64,000 nt of DNA from Actinomadura macrotermitis. GTDB taxonomy: Bacteria > Actinomycetota > Actinomycetes > Streptosporangiales > Streptosporangiaceae. A program made the translations under genes and the position numbers. Where the stretch lies: contig NZ_WEGH01000004.1 in assembly GCF_009604375.1 (NCBI RefSeq), positions 806,001 to 870,000 of the forward strand, given 5' to 3'. The notes beneath the pieces were generated by a model. It made no database searches, was not told the origin of the DNA, and saw only the letters and a list, made by a program, of their open reading frames with translations. Of this stretch, positions 53,695 to 61,875 are shown piece by piece; position 1 is the first letter of the stretch; each line of letters starts with the position of its first letter.

Positions 53695-54389
53695 CGGGCC
53701 ACCGTCCCGCCGCGGACGTCGCGGTGGATCCCGCCGTCGACCAGCTCGATGGTCCGGGTGGCGCATGCGTCCGCGAGCGCCACGTCGTGCGTGACCAGCA
53801 CGAGCGTCTGCCCGCCGGCGTTGAGCTCGGCCAGCAGCCGGGTGACCTCCGCCGCCGAGGCGCTGTCCAGCGCGCCGGTCGGCTCGTCGGCCAGCAGCAG
53901 CGCGGGGCGGTTGACCAACGCGCGCGCGACGGCCACCCGCTGCCGCTGCCCGCCCGACAGCTGCCCGGGATAGGCCCGGGCGTGGTGCGGTTGCAGGCCG
54001 AGCCGGTCCAGCAGCTCCGCGGCGCGCTCACGCGCCTCGTCCCGTGACGTTCCGGCCAGGCGCGCCGGCAGCAGCACGTTGTCCTCGACGGTCAGGTCGT
54101 CCAGCAGGTTGAAGAACTGGAAGACCATGCCGATCCGGTCGCGCCGGTAGCGGGCCGAGGCGGCCTCGGACATCCCGTCGATCCGCAGGCCCGCCACGGT
54201 GACGCGGCCCTCGCTCGGCCGGTCCAGTCCGGCGACCAGGTTGAGCAGCGTCGACTTGCCGCTGCCCGACGGGCCGAGCACGGCCAGCGCCTCGCCGGTG
54301 TCCACCGTCAGGTCGAGGCGGTCGAGCGCGGGTCTGCCGGCGTCGTACTTCTTGCTCACATCGCGCATCTCGATGATCGGCGCGGTCAT
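53691..54389 (-). CDS. ABC transporter ATPase, MacB/LolD type
   Basis: 232 residues. Walker A VLGPSGSGKSTLLNLVAGLD, Q-loop IGMVFQFFNLLDDLTVEDNV, signature YPGQLSGGQRQRVAVARALV, Walker B LLLADEPTGALD, switch His VLVTHDVALAD. GGAGG lies before ATG 54389. It is coupled by 4-bp overlap to the large permease and divergent (192 bp apart) from the histidine kinase gene. This is a Bce-like arrangement of sensor and transporter. Confidence 0.93.
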   Translation of the reverse strand: MTAPIIEMRDVSKKYDAGRPALDRLDLTVDTGEALAVLGPSGSGKSTLLNLVAGLDRPSEGRVTVAGLRIDGMSEAASARYRRDRIGMVFQFFNLLDDLTVEDNVLLPARLAGTSRDEARERAAELLDRLGLQPHHARAYPGQLSGGQRQRVAVARALVNRPALLLADEPTGALDSASAAEVTRLLAELNAGGQTLVLVTHDVALADACATRTIELVDGGIHRDVRGGTVAR

Positions 54390-54581
54390 GGTTCCTCCAG
54401 GCGGTCGGTGCCCCGACGCTAGGAGCGGCGGCGGGCCGGGCGCGTCGCACGCGATGACGACATCGGCCACTCCGCCGGGACGACACCGGCGCGGGTCGTC
54501 CTTGAGATGGACACGAGGGGAGGACGTCTCCTGGTCATCGAGGATGATGCCGCGCCGCCGCCCGTTTGCGACACTGTGCCG

Positions 54582-55901
54582 GTGAGCCGCTTGAACGCCG
54601 CATATGCCCGGGACGTAGTCCTGCGCGGCCTGGCGGGCCGCCTGTTCCACCGCACCCCCGAGCCCCTGCAGCGGTTGTCGCGCTGGTCCTGGACGGCGGA
54701 CGCGGTGCTCGCCCTGGCACTGGCGGTGAGCGCGCTCCAGGGCGCGCTGGGCCAGAGCGAGGACCCGACCCGGGTGTACAAGGTGGACCAGGACCGGCCC
54801 CCGCCGCCCGGCCTCGGTCCCGACCTCCAGCGGTTCGAGCCGATCGTCCGGCACGACGGCGCCGTCCACCCGTGGCAGATCGTGCTGATCCTGCTGATCG
54901 CGCTGCCGCTCGTGGCCCGGCGCCGGTACCCGCTGGCGGCGTTCTGGGTCGTCGCCGGCTCGGCGCTGCTCTACGACGGCGGCCCCGGCTTCGACGTCGC
55001 CTTCGTCTTCACCTGCTGCGTCATCGCCGCCTACAGCGCCGCGGTCTACAGCCCCTACCGGGCGCTCGCCCTCGGCTGCGTCGTGGCCGGGAGCAGCCTG
55101 GTCATCGCCGACCTCAAGGCGGGCCTGCCGCCGTTCGGCGTGGGGTTCAGCACCTCGCTGTCCCTGCTGCTGGTGTTCCTCGCCGCCAACGCCCTGCACA
55201 GCTGGCGGCAGCGCCTGCGGTCGCTGGAGGCGCGGCAGGAGGAGGCGACGCGCCTGGCCGTCGAGCGGGAGCGCTCGCGCATCGCGCAGGAGCTGCACGA
55301 CGTGGTCACCCACAACGTGAGCATGATGGTGGTGCAGACCGGGGCGGCCCGCAAGGTCATGGCGGCCGCGCCGGACCGGGCCGAGCAGGCGCTCTTGGCC
55401 GTGGAGTCCGGCGGCCGCGCCGCGCTGACCGAGCTGCGCCACGTCATGGACCTGCTCACGATGAACCTGGACGGCCCCGGCGGGCCCGCCTCCGACGACC
55501 TCGCCCCGCCGCCCGGGCTGGCGCAGGCCGAGGCGCTGGCCGCCCGCGTCCGCGCCACGGGCGTCCCGGTCGCGCTGACCGTGACCGGCACGCCCGTGCC
55601 GCTGCCGGACGGCATCGACCTCGCCGTCTACCGGGTCCTGCAGGAGGCGCTCACCAACACCGTCAAGCACGCCGCGGGCGCGCGCGTGACGATCACGATC
55701 GACCACGGTCCCCGCGCGCTGTGCCTGGAGGTGGCCGACACCGGCGGGCCGCCCGCCCCGGCCGCCCGGCCCGGCGCCGGGCGCGGCCTCATCGGCATGC
55801 GGGAGCGGCTCGCGGTCTACGGCGGCGCGCTGGACGCCGGACCGCTGCCGGGCGGCGGGTACCGGGTGCGCGCCGTCGTCCCGCTGGCGGAGGCCCGGTG
55901 A
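54582..55901 (+). CDS. NarL-type sensor histidine kinase
   Basis: 439 residues from GTG 54582. Four to five membrane segments lie in the N-terminal 200 residues (e.g. IVLILLIALPLVARRRYPLA). The HisKA_3 phosphoacceptor is RSRIAQELHDVVTHNVSMMV, near His238. The HATPase N box is LQEALTNTVKHAAGARVTIT and the G box AGRGLIGMRERLAVYGG. An in-frame ATG at 54507 lacks a ribosome site. Its stop overlaps the response regulator GTG (GTGA). It likely senses an envelope or antibiotic signal for the divergent ABC transporter. Confidence 0.9.
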   Translation: MSRLNAAYARDVVLRGLAGRLFHRTPEPLQRLSRWSWTADAVLALALAVSALQGALGQSEDPTRVYKVDQDRPPPPGLGPDLQRFEPIVRHDGAVHPWQIVLILLIALPLVARRRYPLAAFWVVAGSALLYDGGPGFDVAFVFTCCVIAAYSAAVYSPYRALALGCVVAGSSLVIADLKAGLPPFGVGFSTSLSLLLVFLAANALHSWRQRLRSLEARQEEATRLAVERERSRIAQELHDVVTHNVSMMVVQTGAARKVMAAAPDRAEQALLAVESGGRAALTELRHVMDLLTMNLDGPGGPASDDLAPPPGLAQAEALAARVRATGVPVALTVTGTPVPLPDGIDLAVYRVLQEALTNTVKHAAGARVTITIDHGPRALCLEVADTGGPPAPAARPGAGRGLIGMRERLAVYGGALDAGPLPGGGYRVRAVVPLAEAR

Positions 55902-56563
55902 GCGCCCCGCCCCGCGTGGTGATCGCCGACGACCAGGCCCTGGTCCGCACCGGCTTCGCGATGATCCTCGCCGCGGACGGCATCGACGTCGTCGCCGAGG
56001 CCGCCGACGGCGCGCAGGCCGTCGCCGCCGTCCGGCGCGAACGCCCCGACGTGGTCCTGATGGACATCCGCATGCCCGAGGTCGACGGCCTGGAGGCCAC
56101 CCGCCGCCTCCTGGCGGCCCCGGCCGAGGCCCCGCCCCGGATCATCATCCTGACCACCTACGACCTGGACCGGTACGTGTACGCGGCGCTGGCCGCCGGC
56201 GCCAGCGGCTTCCTGCTGAAGGACGTCTCGCCCGAGCACCTGGTGGCGGCGGTGCGGCTGGTGCGCACCGGCGACGCGCTGCTGGCCCCCTCCATCACGC
56301 GCCGCCTGGTCGAGCGCTTCACCCCGCGCGAGGACGGCGCCCTCCACCGCGACCTGTCCGTGCTGACGCCGCGCGAGCTGGAGGTCCTCCAGCTCCTGGC
56401 GCGCGGCCTCAGCAACGCCGAGCTCGCGGCGAGCCTGCACCTCGGCGAGACGACGGTGAAGACCCACGTGACCCGCATCCTGTCCAAGCTCGACCTGCGC
56501 GACCGCGCGCAGGCCATCGTCGTGGCGTACGAGACGAGGCTGGTGACGCCGGGGAGCCCGTGA
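55898..56563 (+). CDS. LuxR/NarL-family response regulator
   Basis: 221 residues. The receiver domain has acidic pair DDQALVRTG, phosphorylation Asp in VVLMDIRMPEVDGLEATRRL, and Lys in GFLLKDVSP. The C-terminal LuxR-type helix-turn-helix is LTPRELEVLQLLARGLSNAE, then LAASLHLGETTVKTHVTRIL. Start GTG overlaps the kinase stop. It probably controls the divergent ABC transporter operon. Confidence 0.93.
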   Translation: MSAPPRVVIADDQALVRTGFAMILAADGIDVVAEAADGAQAVAAVRRERPDVVLMDIRMPEVDGLEATRRLLAAPAEAPPRIIILTTYDLDRYVYAALAAGASGFLLKDVSPEHLVAAVRLVRTGDALLAPSITRRLVERFTPREDGALHRDLSVLTPRELEVLQLLARGLSNAELAASLHLGETTVKTHVTRILSKLDLRDRAQAIVVAYETRLVTPGSP

Positions 56564-56566
56564 GCC

Positions 56567-57430
56567 TCAGCGGGCGAGCAGGCCGACCACGCCGGTGAGG
56601 TCCTCGTCCCGGTGCCCGTCCGCGACGCGGCGCTCCATCAGGTCCATGAACGGCGTCAGCAGCTCGGGGCTGACGCCCTGCTCCGCCGCGGTGTTCAGCA
56701 GCGTCGCGTTCCCCTTGACCATCATGGCGAGGTTGGACGTCACGCCCTCGGTGTAGTCGCCGCTCTCCAGATGGTCGGCCATCCCGTGTGCGTAAGGCGC
56801 CATCGCGGTCAGCCAGCCGACGAGGAGCGGGGCGAACTCCTTCGGCGCGATCTCCTTCCTGATCAGCGCGAAGGCGTGCGACACCCCCGCGAACATCCCG
56901 GTCATCGCGCTCAGCAGCGCCACGTCCTGCAGCGCGGCATGACCGGCGTTCTCACCGGCGTAGACGGCCCCCGCCGGGACGGCCAGCGCGGCGCGGTGCG
57001 CGTCGAACAGGGCGCGGTCCCCGCTGTAGAACACATAGGCGCCCGAGTCCGGGACGCCGATCATCGGCGGCACCGCCATGATCCCGGCGTCCAGGAAGCG
57101 GGCCCCGCGGGCGGCGGCCCAGGCGGCACGGGCGCGGCCCTCGGCCGGGGTGCCGGTGGTGAGGTTGACGACGTCCTTGCCGGTCAGGCCGGCGTCCTCC
57201 AGCACCGCGCCGACCGAGGCGTCGTCGAGCAGGCAGAGCACCACGAGGTCGGCGGCGGCCACCGCCTCGGCGGGGGTCGCGGCGACCTCGGCCCCCGCGG
57301 CGGCCAGCGGCTCGGCCCGGGCGGCGGTGCGGTTCCAGACGGTCAGCGGATATCCGGCGGCGAGCCAGGCGCGAGCGAAGGCGGTCCCCATGTCCCCGAG
57401 GCCGAGCAGGGCGATACGTGTCGTTTCCAT
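56567..57430 (-). CDS. NAD(P)-dependent oxidoreductase, beta-hydroxyacid dehydrogenase family
   Basis: 287 residues. The N-terminal Rossmann motif is IALLGLGDMGTAFARAWLAA, with NRTAARAEPLAAAGAEVA after strand 2. The C-terminal helical domain has the cofactor/substrate region YAGENAGHAALQDVALLSAM, where the usual catalytic Lys of the family is replaced: LQDVA instead of xKxxN. This suggests an imine-reductase-like or non-classical activity. ATG 57430 is chosen; an upstream TTG is unlikely. It is divergent from an HxlR regulator, which probably controls it. Confidence 0.85.
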   Translation of the reverse strand: METTRIALLGLGDMGTAFARAWLAAGYPLTVWNRTAARAEPLAAAGAEVAATPAEAVAAADLVVLCLLDDASVGAVLEDAGLTGKDVVNLTTGTPAEGRARAAWAAARGARFLDAGIMAVPPMIGVPDSGAYVFYSGDRALFDAHRAALAVPAGAVYAGENAGHAALQDVALLSAMTGMFAGVSHAFALIRKEIAPKEFAPLLVGWLTAMAPYAHGMADHLESGDYTEGVTSNLAMMVKGNATLLNTAAEQGVSPELLTPFMDLMERRVADGHRDEDLTGVVGLLAR

Positions 57431-57472
57431 GCCGCCAGCTTCGCGGCGGAACCACGAGATGATCAATTACGT

Positions 57473-57482
57473 ACTTTGAAGT
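57473..57482. promoter_or_regulatory. Candidate HxlR operator
   Basis: ACTT-TG-AAGT palindrome in the gap between the divergent oxidoreductase and HxlR genes, 42 bp before the HxlR start. Short dyads of this kind are usual for HxlR regulators; assignment is by position. Confidence 0.4.
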
Positions 57483-57523
57483 GGGTGCTTTCCGCGGGGT
57501 GAGCGAGCAGGTGGGAGAGGGCG

Positions 57524-57865
57524 ATGGCGCGACGGCCGGGAGCGTTCGAGTGCGGCACCGAGGCCGCGATGGAGCTGATCGACGGCAAGTGGAAGGTGTC
57601 CATCCTCTGGGCGCTCAGCGAAGGGGTGCGCCGCTTCGGCGCGCTGCGCCGGATGCTGCCCGGGATCACCGAGAAGGTGCTCGCCTCGCACCTGCGCGAG
57701 ATGGAGGCGGACGGCCTCGTGCGCCGGGAGGTCTTCGACGTCGTGCCGCCCCACGTGGAGTACGCGCTGACCCCGCGCGGCCTCTCGCTCAACGAGGCGC
57801 TGGAGCCGCTCGGCGTCTGGGGCGAGCGGCACGTCCTCGGTCAGGTGGAGGACGCCCTGCGCTAG
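57524..57865 (+). CDS. HxlR-family winged helix regulator
   Basis: 113 residues. The HxlR domain is clear: ELIDGKWKVSILWALSEGVR, RFGALRRMLPGITEKVLASH, LREMEADGLVRREVFDVVPP, and HVEYALTPRG. A Cys near residue 10 (FECGTEAAM) is a common redox-sensing position in this family. It converges on the cupin gene and is divergent from the oxidoreductase, its likely target. Confidence 0.92.
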   Translation: MARRPGAFECGTEAAMELIDGKWKVSILWALSEGVRRFGALRRMLPGITEKVLASHLREMEADGLVRREVFDVVPPHVEYALTPRGLSLNEALEPLGVWGERHVLGQVEDALR

Positions 57866-57880
57866 CGCGCGAGAACCTCG

Positions 57881-58216
57881 TCAGCCGCGCCCGCTGTAGG
57901 CGGGGGCGAAGAAGACCAGCACCGTCATGTCCGCGGTGACGTCGTGGAAGCGGTGGTCCTCGCCGGCCGGGACGAAGAACGTGGTGCCGGGGCCGGCCTC
58001 CGCCGTGCGGCCACCGGAGGTGAAGGAGCCGCGCCCGCTCACCACGTGGTAGACCTCGTCCTCGGCGTGCGGCGACTGGTCGTCCACGGCGCCGGCCGGG
58101 AGGGAGTAGGTCCCCACGCTCAGCGCGGGCACCCGCAGCTGCTCGGCGTACCGGGCGGTCCCGTCGGCCGCCGGCGCGAAACGTCCGGCATCGATGATCT
58201 CCACGAAGCCGATCAT
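57881..58216 (-). CDS. Small cupin-domain protein
   Basis: 111 residues, a single beta-barrel cupin. Motif 1 is SPHAEDEVYHVVSGRGSF and motif 2 PGTTFFVPAGEDHRFHDV, with metal-ligand His/Glu candidates in both. Function could be sensing or isomerising a small metabolite. Its ATG overlaps the TetR gene stop by four bases (ATGA), so both form one operon. Confidence 0.87.
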   Translation of the reverse strand: MIGFVEIIDAGRFAPAADGTARYAEQLRVPALSVGTYSLPAGAVDDQSPHAEDEVYHVVSGRGSFTSGGRTAEAGPGTTFFVPAGEDHRFHDVTADMTVLVFFAPAYSGRG

Positions 58217-58812
58217 TGCATGGCGGAACGGACGACGCCGCCGATGGCCGCGGTCACCATCCGCGTGACGGCCCCGGCCTCGGGGACGTCCTCCCGGCCG
58301 GCGAACAGCAGGTGCCCGCTGCCGATCAGCATGGGCGCGAGCGCGTCGACGTCGGCGTCCGCCGCGACGCGGCCCAGCCCGCGCTCGGCGGCGAGATAGG
58401 AGGCGACCATGGCCACGGCCTCCGTCAGCAGCGGGACGCCGCCGCCCGGCCGGGCCTGGCGCAGCCGGGCGCACAGGTCGTCCCGGAAGGTGACCAGGCC
58501 GACGATCGCCACGGCGACCGGCCCGAACAGCTCGGTCAGCGCGGCGGTGAGGTTGCCGACGACGGTGCCGGTGCCGGCCGAGTCGCACAAAGCCGCGGCC
58601 TGGCCGTCCAGCCGGCCGATGCGGTCCAGCACCAGTTCGGCGAGGAAGGCGTCGAAGTCGGCGAAGTGCCGGTGCAGGACGCCCTTGGCGCAGCCCGCCT
58701 CGGTGGTGACCGCCCGGCTGGTCAGCGCGTTCGGCCCGTCCCGGAGCAGGATGCGCTCGGCGGCGCCGAACAGCTGCTCGCGCGGATCATGGAGGGCCAC
58801 GCCCGTCGGCAT
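58213..58812 (-). CDS. TetR-family transcriptional regulator
   Basis: 199 residues. The DNA-binding domain is REQLFGAAERILLRDGPNAL, TSRAVTTEAGCAKGVLHRHF. The remainder is the helical ligand domain. ATG 58812 has GGAAGAAG eight bases upstream; an earlier in-frame ATG at 58875 would lie in the operator. A palindrome at 58859-58876 lies between this gene and the divergent methyltransferase gene, so both transcripts are probably repressed by it. Confidence 0.9.
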   Translation of the reverse strand: MPTGVALHDPREQLFGAAERILLRDGPNALTSRAVTTEAGCAKGVLHRHFADFDAFLAELVLDRIGRLDGQAAALCDSAGTGTVVGNLTAALTELFGPVAVAIVGLVTFRDDLCARLRQARPGGGVPLLTEAVAMVASYLAAERGLGRVAADADVDALAPMLIGSGHLLFAGREDVPEAGAVTRMVTAAIGGVVRSAMQ

Positions 58813-58858
58813 GGTGCGTCTTCTTCCGGTGGTTGACGAGTGGACACGCGCCCACCAT

Positions 58859-58876
58859 AGTGGGCACATGCCCACT
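58859..58876. promoter_or_regulatory. TetR operator overlapping the methyltransferase start
   Basis: AGTGGGCA-CA-TGCCCACT has perfect 8-bp arms and covers the methyltransferase ATG at 58868. A weaker half-related copy, AGTGGACACGCGCCCAC, lies just to the left (about 58839-58855). Binding there would block the start region directly. Confidence 0.65.
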
Positions 58877-59698
58877 CTACTGCAGCCCGGAGTCCCCCTC
58901 CCCGAGCAGGAACCCCATCGGCACCGGCAGCTCGCGGAGTCGTTCGGCGTGGACGCCGAACGCTACGACCGGACCCGGCCGAGCTATCCGGACGCCATGG
59001 TGGACCGGATCGTCGCCGCCGCCCCCGGTCCCGGCGTCCTCGACGTCGGCTGCGGCACCGGCATCGAGGCCCGGCAGTTCCAGGCGGCCGGCTGCCGGGT
59101 GCTCGGCGTCGAGCCCGACGCCCGCATGGCCGACTTCGCACGGCACAGCGGGGTCGAGACCGAGGTCGCCACGTTCGAGGACTGGGACCCCGCCGGCCGG
59201 GTGTTCGACGCGGTCATCGCCGGGCAGGCCTGGCACTGGATCGACCCGGTCGCCGGCGCGGCGAAGGCGGCGCAGGCGCTGCGCCCCGGCGGTCTGCTGG
59301 CGCTGTTCTGGAACATCGGCCGGCCCGCGCCCGAAGCGGAGGAGGCCTTCGCCGCCGTCACCCAGCGGGTGCTGCCCGGCTCACCGGCCGCGCTGGCCGC
59401 CCAGGCGAAGCCCACCCAGGACGGATACTCGCCACTGCTCACCAAGGCGACCGACGGGCTGCAGCAGGCGAAGGCGTTCAGCGCTCCCGAACAATGGCGC
59501 CTCGACTGGAAGCGCCCCTACACACGGGACGAGTGGCTGGACCTGCTGCCCACCCAGGGCTTCCACACCCGGCTCCCGCCGGACGAGCTGCAGAAGCTGC
59601 TCACGGGCATCGGCGCCGCCATCGACGAACTGGGCGGCGGCTTCACGATGCGCTACACCACGCTGCTGGTCAGCGCGGTGCGCACCACCGACGAGTGA
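58868..59698 (+). CDS. SAM-dependent methyltransferase
   Basis: 276 residues, class I fold. SESFG-like AESFGVDAERYDRTRPSYPD, then motif I VLDVGCGTGIEARQFQAAGC, motif II GVEPDARMADFA, and IAGQAWHWIDPVAGAAKAAQ with LRPGGLLALFWN. The Methyltransf_11 group includes ubiquinone/menaquinone-like C-methyltransferases and drug-modifying enzymes. A CATAGT box six bases before ATG 58868 implies a leaderless transcript inside the TetR operator. The target of methylation is unknown. Confidence 0.88.
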   Translation: MPTLLQPGVPLPEQEPHRHRQLAESFGVDAERYDRTRPSYPDAMVDRIVAAAPGPGVLDVGCGTGIEARQFQAAGCRVLGVEPDARMADFARHSGVETEVATFEDWDPAGRVFDAVIAGQAWHWIDPVAGAAKAAQALRPGGLLALFWNIGRPAPEAEEAFAAVTQRVLPGSPAALAAQAKPTQDGYSPLLTKATDGLQQAKAFSAPEQWRLDWKRPYTRDEWLDLLPTQGFHTRLPPDELQKLLTGIGAAIDELGGGFTMRYTTLLVSAVRTTDE

Positions 59699-59999
59699 TC
59701 ACCCGGCCGCACCGGCGCGGGGACCTCACGTCTCGCCGGCGGGAGCGATCTCGTCCATGGCGGCCAGCTCGTCGAGAGCGCGCGGGCAGCCGATGGACGA
59801 CAGCAGCCGCGTGGCCACCCCCGGTCGGTGCCGACGTTGAGATCGGCCGCCACACGGCCCCTGACCTGGAGCCCAGCGACACGTCCAGCCCGCCGCAGGT
59901 CATATCTCGACCCCACGTCCGGCCGGCACCTCGCCGGTGACGCGCACATGGGAACGCCGACGGTGAGCGCGCCGCCGGCATCACCCGACACCCGCCCGC
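59699..59999. other. Gap with a C-terminal gene remnant on the minus strand
   Basis: Ending at 59726 on the minus strand, the frame reads GVATRLLSSIGCPRALDELA, then AMDEIAPAGET, which looks like the end of a lost protein. No start or complete domain is present. The rest carries no convincing gene. Confidence 0.35.
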
Positions 60000-60027
60000 C
60001 CCCTGGGCAGAACTCTCCGCCCAGGGG
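60000..60027 (-). terminator. Hairpin after SRPBCC gene
   Basis: CCCCTGGGC and GCCCAGGGG form a perfect 9-bp stem 13 bases past the stop of the leftward gene. Confidence 0.7.
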
Positions 60028-60040
60028 CCACCATCCGTCC

Positions 60041-60538
60041 TCACCTGCCGGCGGTGAGCCCGGCCAGGTGGTGCAGCGAGTTGGTGAGATGATCAACCTC
60101 GAACGGCGGGAACCGGATGTGCTCCCGGAGGAACGACGGCACGGCCGACCAGTCGTAGGTCAGCGTGACCGCGGTCTCGGACGGGCCGAGCGGCGTCAGG
60201 TCGTAACGCCAGAGCCAGCCGCCGAACTGCAGGTCCTCGCCGTCCTTCTCCTGGCCCGGCAGCCAGCCGATGGCGCGCGGCGGGTCGAACACCTGGACCT
60301 TGTTGGCCATCCGGTAGTGGCCGTCCGGGTGGTTGGGGTGGTACATGTCCATCCGGAAAATCTGCCCCGCCTCGGTCAGCGCCACCTGGTCGACGGCGTC
60401 CCGGACCCAGCCGGTGCCATCGATCTCGGAATGCGTCGTCGGGTCCGCCAGCACCGCGAACACCTTCTCGGCGGGTGCGGCGAAAGTCAGGGCGGCGCTC
60501 ACGTTCTCCTGGTCCACGGCGTGCACGCTCCTCGTCAT
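60041..60538 (-). CDS. SRPBCC (START-like) family protein
   Basis: 165 residues. The Bet v1-like fold is suggested by ALTFAAPAEKVFAVLADPTT, GWVRDAVDQVALTEAGQIFR, IGWLPGQEKDGEDLQFGGWL and TAVTLTYDWSAVPSFLREHI. These proteins bind hydrophobic ligands or act as cyclases. ATG 60538 is preferred because GGGAGAGG lies upstream. It is divergent from the glyoxalase-fold gene. Confidence 0.85.
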   Translation of the reverse strand: MTRSVHAVDQENVSAALTFAAPAEKVFAVLADPTTHSEIDGTGWVRDAVDQVALTEAGQIFRMDMYHPNHPDGHYRMANKVQVFDPPRAIGWLPGQEKDGEDLQFGGWLWRYDLTPLGPSETAVTLTYDWSAVPSFLREHIRFPPFEVDHLTNSLHHLAGLTAGR

Positions 60539-60651
60539 GTCGGGCCTCTCCCAGGCGCAGAAGAGGACGTTCCCACCATGCAGACGACGCGGCAAAGCGG
60601 AACTCATCGCTCGCACGGGAGATGACCTCCCCGGCCGCTACGCTCGGCCCT

Positions 60652-61092
60652 ATGGCGATTCAGCGGATGGACAACGTCCTCATCGTCGTCGAGGACCTCG
60701 ACGCCGTCATCGCGTTCTTCGTCGAACTCGGCATGGAACTCGAGGGCAAGTGGTCGCTCGAAGAGCGCTGGGCGGAACGCGTCATCGGGCTCGACGGCGT
60801 CCGGCAGGACAACGCCATGCTGCGGATCCCCGGCGCCCCCGGCCGGATCGAGCTGGCGCGCTTCCACACACCGGCGGCGATCAGACCGGAGCCGGCGAAC
60901 GCACCGGTGAACACGCTCGGCATCCGCCGCGTCATGTTCGCCGTCGACGACATCAAGGACGTGGTCGCCCGCTTGCAGGCCCACGGCGCTGAGCTCGTCG
61001 GCGAGATCGTGCAGTACGAGAACATCTACCTGCTCTGCTACATCCGCGGCCCCGAGAACATCATCGTCGGCCTGGCCGAGCAGCTCAGCTGA
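60652..61092 (+). CDS. VOC/glyoxalase-fold protein
   Basis: 146 residues with two beta-alpha-beta-beta-beta repeats: MDNVLIVVEDLDAVIAFFVE then LGMELEGKWSLEE, and RVMFAVDDIKDVVARLQAHG then AELVGEIVQY. It ends CYIRGPENIIVGLAEQLS. Metal-ligand positions of glyoxalase I or a dioxygenase are partly kept, so function is uncertain. A TACGCT box seven bases before ATG 60652 suggests a leaderless mRNA. Confidence 0.88.
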   Translation: MAIQRMDNVLIVVEDLDAVIAFFVELGMELEGKWSLEERWAERVIGLDGVRQDNAMLRIPGAPGRIELARFHTPAAIRPEPANAPVNTLGIRRVMFAVDDIKDVVARLQAHGAELVGEIVQYENIYLLCYIRGPENIIVGLAEQLS

Positions 61093-61834
61093 AGACCGCC
61101 CAGATGCAGCACGGCGTTGCGCTGAAGAAGCGCCTGTAAGCCCAGGACAGGCCGACGTAGGACGGGTAACGCAGGTGCCCGCCCGACTAGACAAGCGCAT
61201 CGCGCCAGACGGCAGCGAAGGCGTTGCCGACCCCTACCTGCTCAACGTCGGAAAAGCCGCTGCACGCAGCAGAAGCACAACATAGGCGATGGCCTTCTCA
61301 TCGGAGTGGATCGCGCTGTAGGCCAGGCGGCATGGTCGTAGTCAATGGTGCAGGTCCAGCCGGAACAGGCGGCCCGACCAGGGCCGCGCCAGCCGACCTC
61401 TTGGACGCCCACATGCACCGGCTCGACCGAGTCGCTCCCGCTCATAGCGCGGAACGGGATGGGACGACAGACGGTCTGGCCGGTGCACCGGTGCAGGCCC
61501 TACGAGCCAGGACGCGGTGCCTCCACCACCGACGTGGTGCGGCTGACCGACCCGGCCTGCTCACCCGGTTCCGCCCCTCACTCGATCGCGTTCTCGAACC
61601 AAGGCTCGATCATCCAGCCGTCACCTGTGCTTCGAAGAACAGAAGCCGATCCCGGGCACTAGCTGAAGTGGGACCCCTTTCAGCGATCTCAGTCGGGTGA
61701 TCGACGAACGAAAAGGGGCTCCACTCCGTCGGGGTTGCCGTAGCAACGATTGGCTACAGGCTCCGCCCCCCGAACTTTTGAGCGATGTCCGACACCCAGG
61801 CGATCGAACCGGACAGATGCCGGGCAGCCCTCAC
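61093..61834. other. Decayed stretch without an intact gene
   Basis: About 740 bp of lower-GC sequence with frequent stops and no convincing start. On the minus strand, ending at 61578, a fragment reads STGDGWMIEPWFENAIE and stops, resembling the end of a conserved protein. It looks like a graveyard of old insertions or lost genes and, with the broken transposase at 63.7 kb, may mark a region of past integration. Confidence 0.45.
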
Positions 61835-61868
61835 CCCCATGCGCCCGGACCGTTGCGGGCGCATGGGG
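61835..61868 (-). terminator. Strong hairpin after protease gene
   Basis: CCCCATGCGCCCG (61835-61847) pairs with CGGGCGCATGGGG (61856-61868), a perfect 13-bp stem directly after the stop of the leftward protease gene. Confidence 0.8.
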
Positions 61869-61875
61869 ACGGGGG

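Noticed and set aside
50270..54031. A 1253-codon open frame on the minus strand
   Set aside because: Only its last 104 codons (the cPR protein) make sense; the rest is a shadow frame of the permease and ATPase genes.
61224..61700. 158-codon open frame in the decayed region
   Set aside because: No ribosome site, skewed composition and no recognisable domain.
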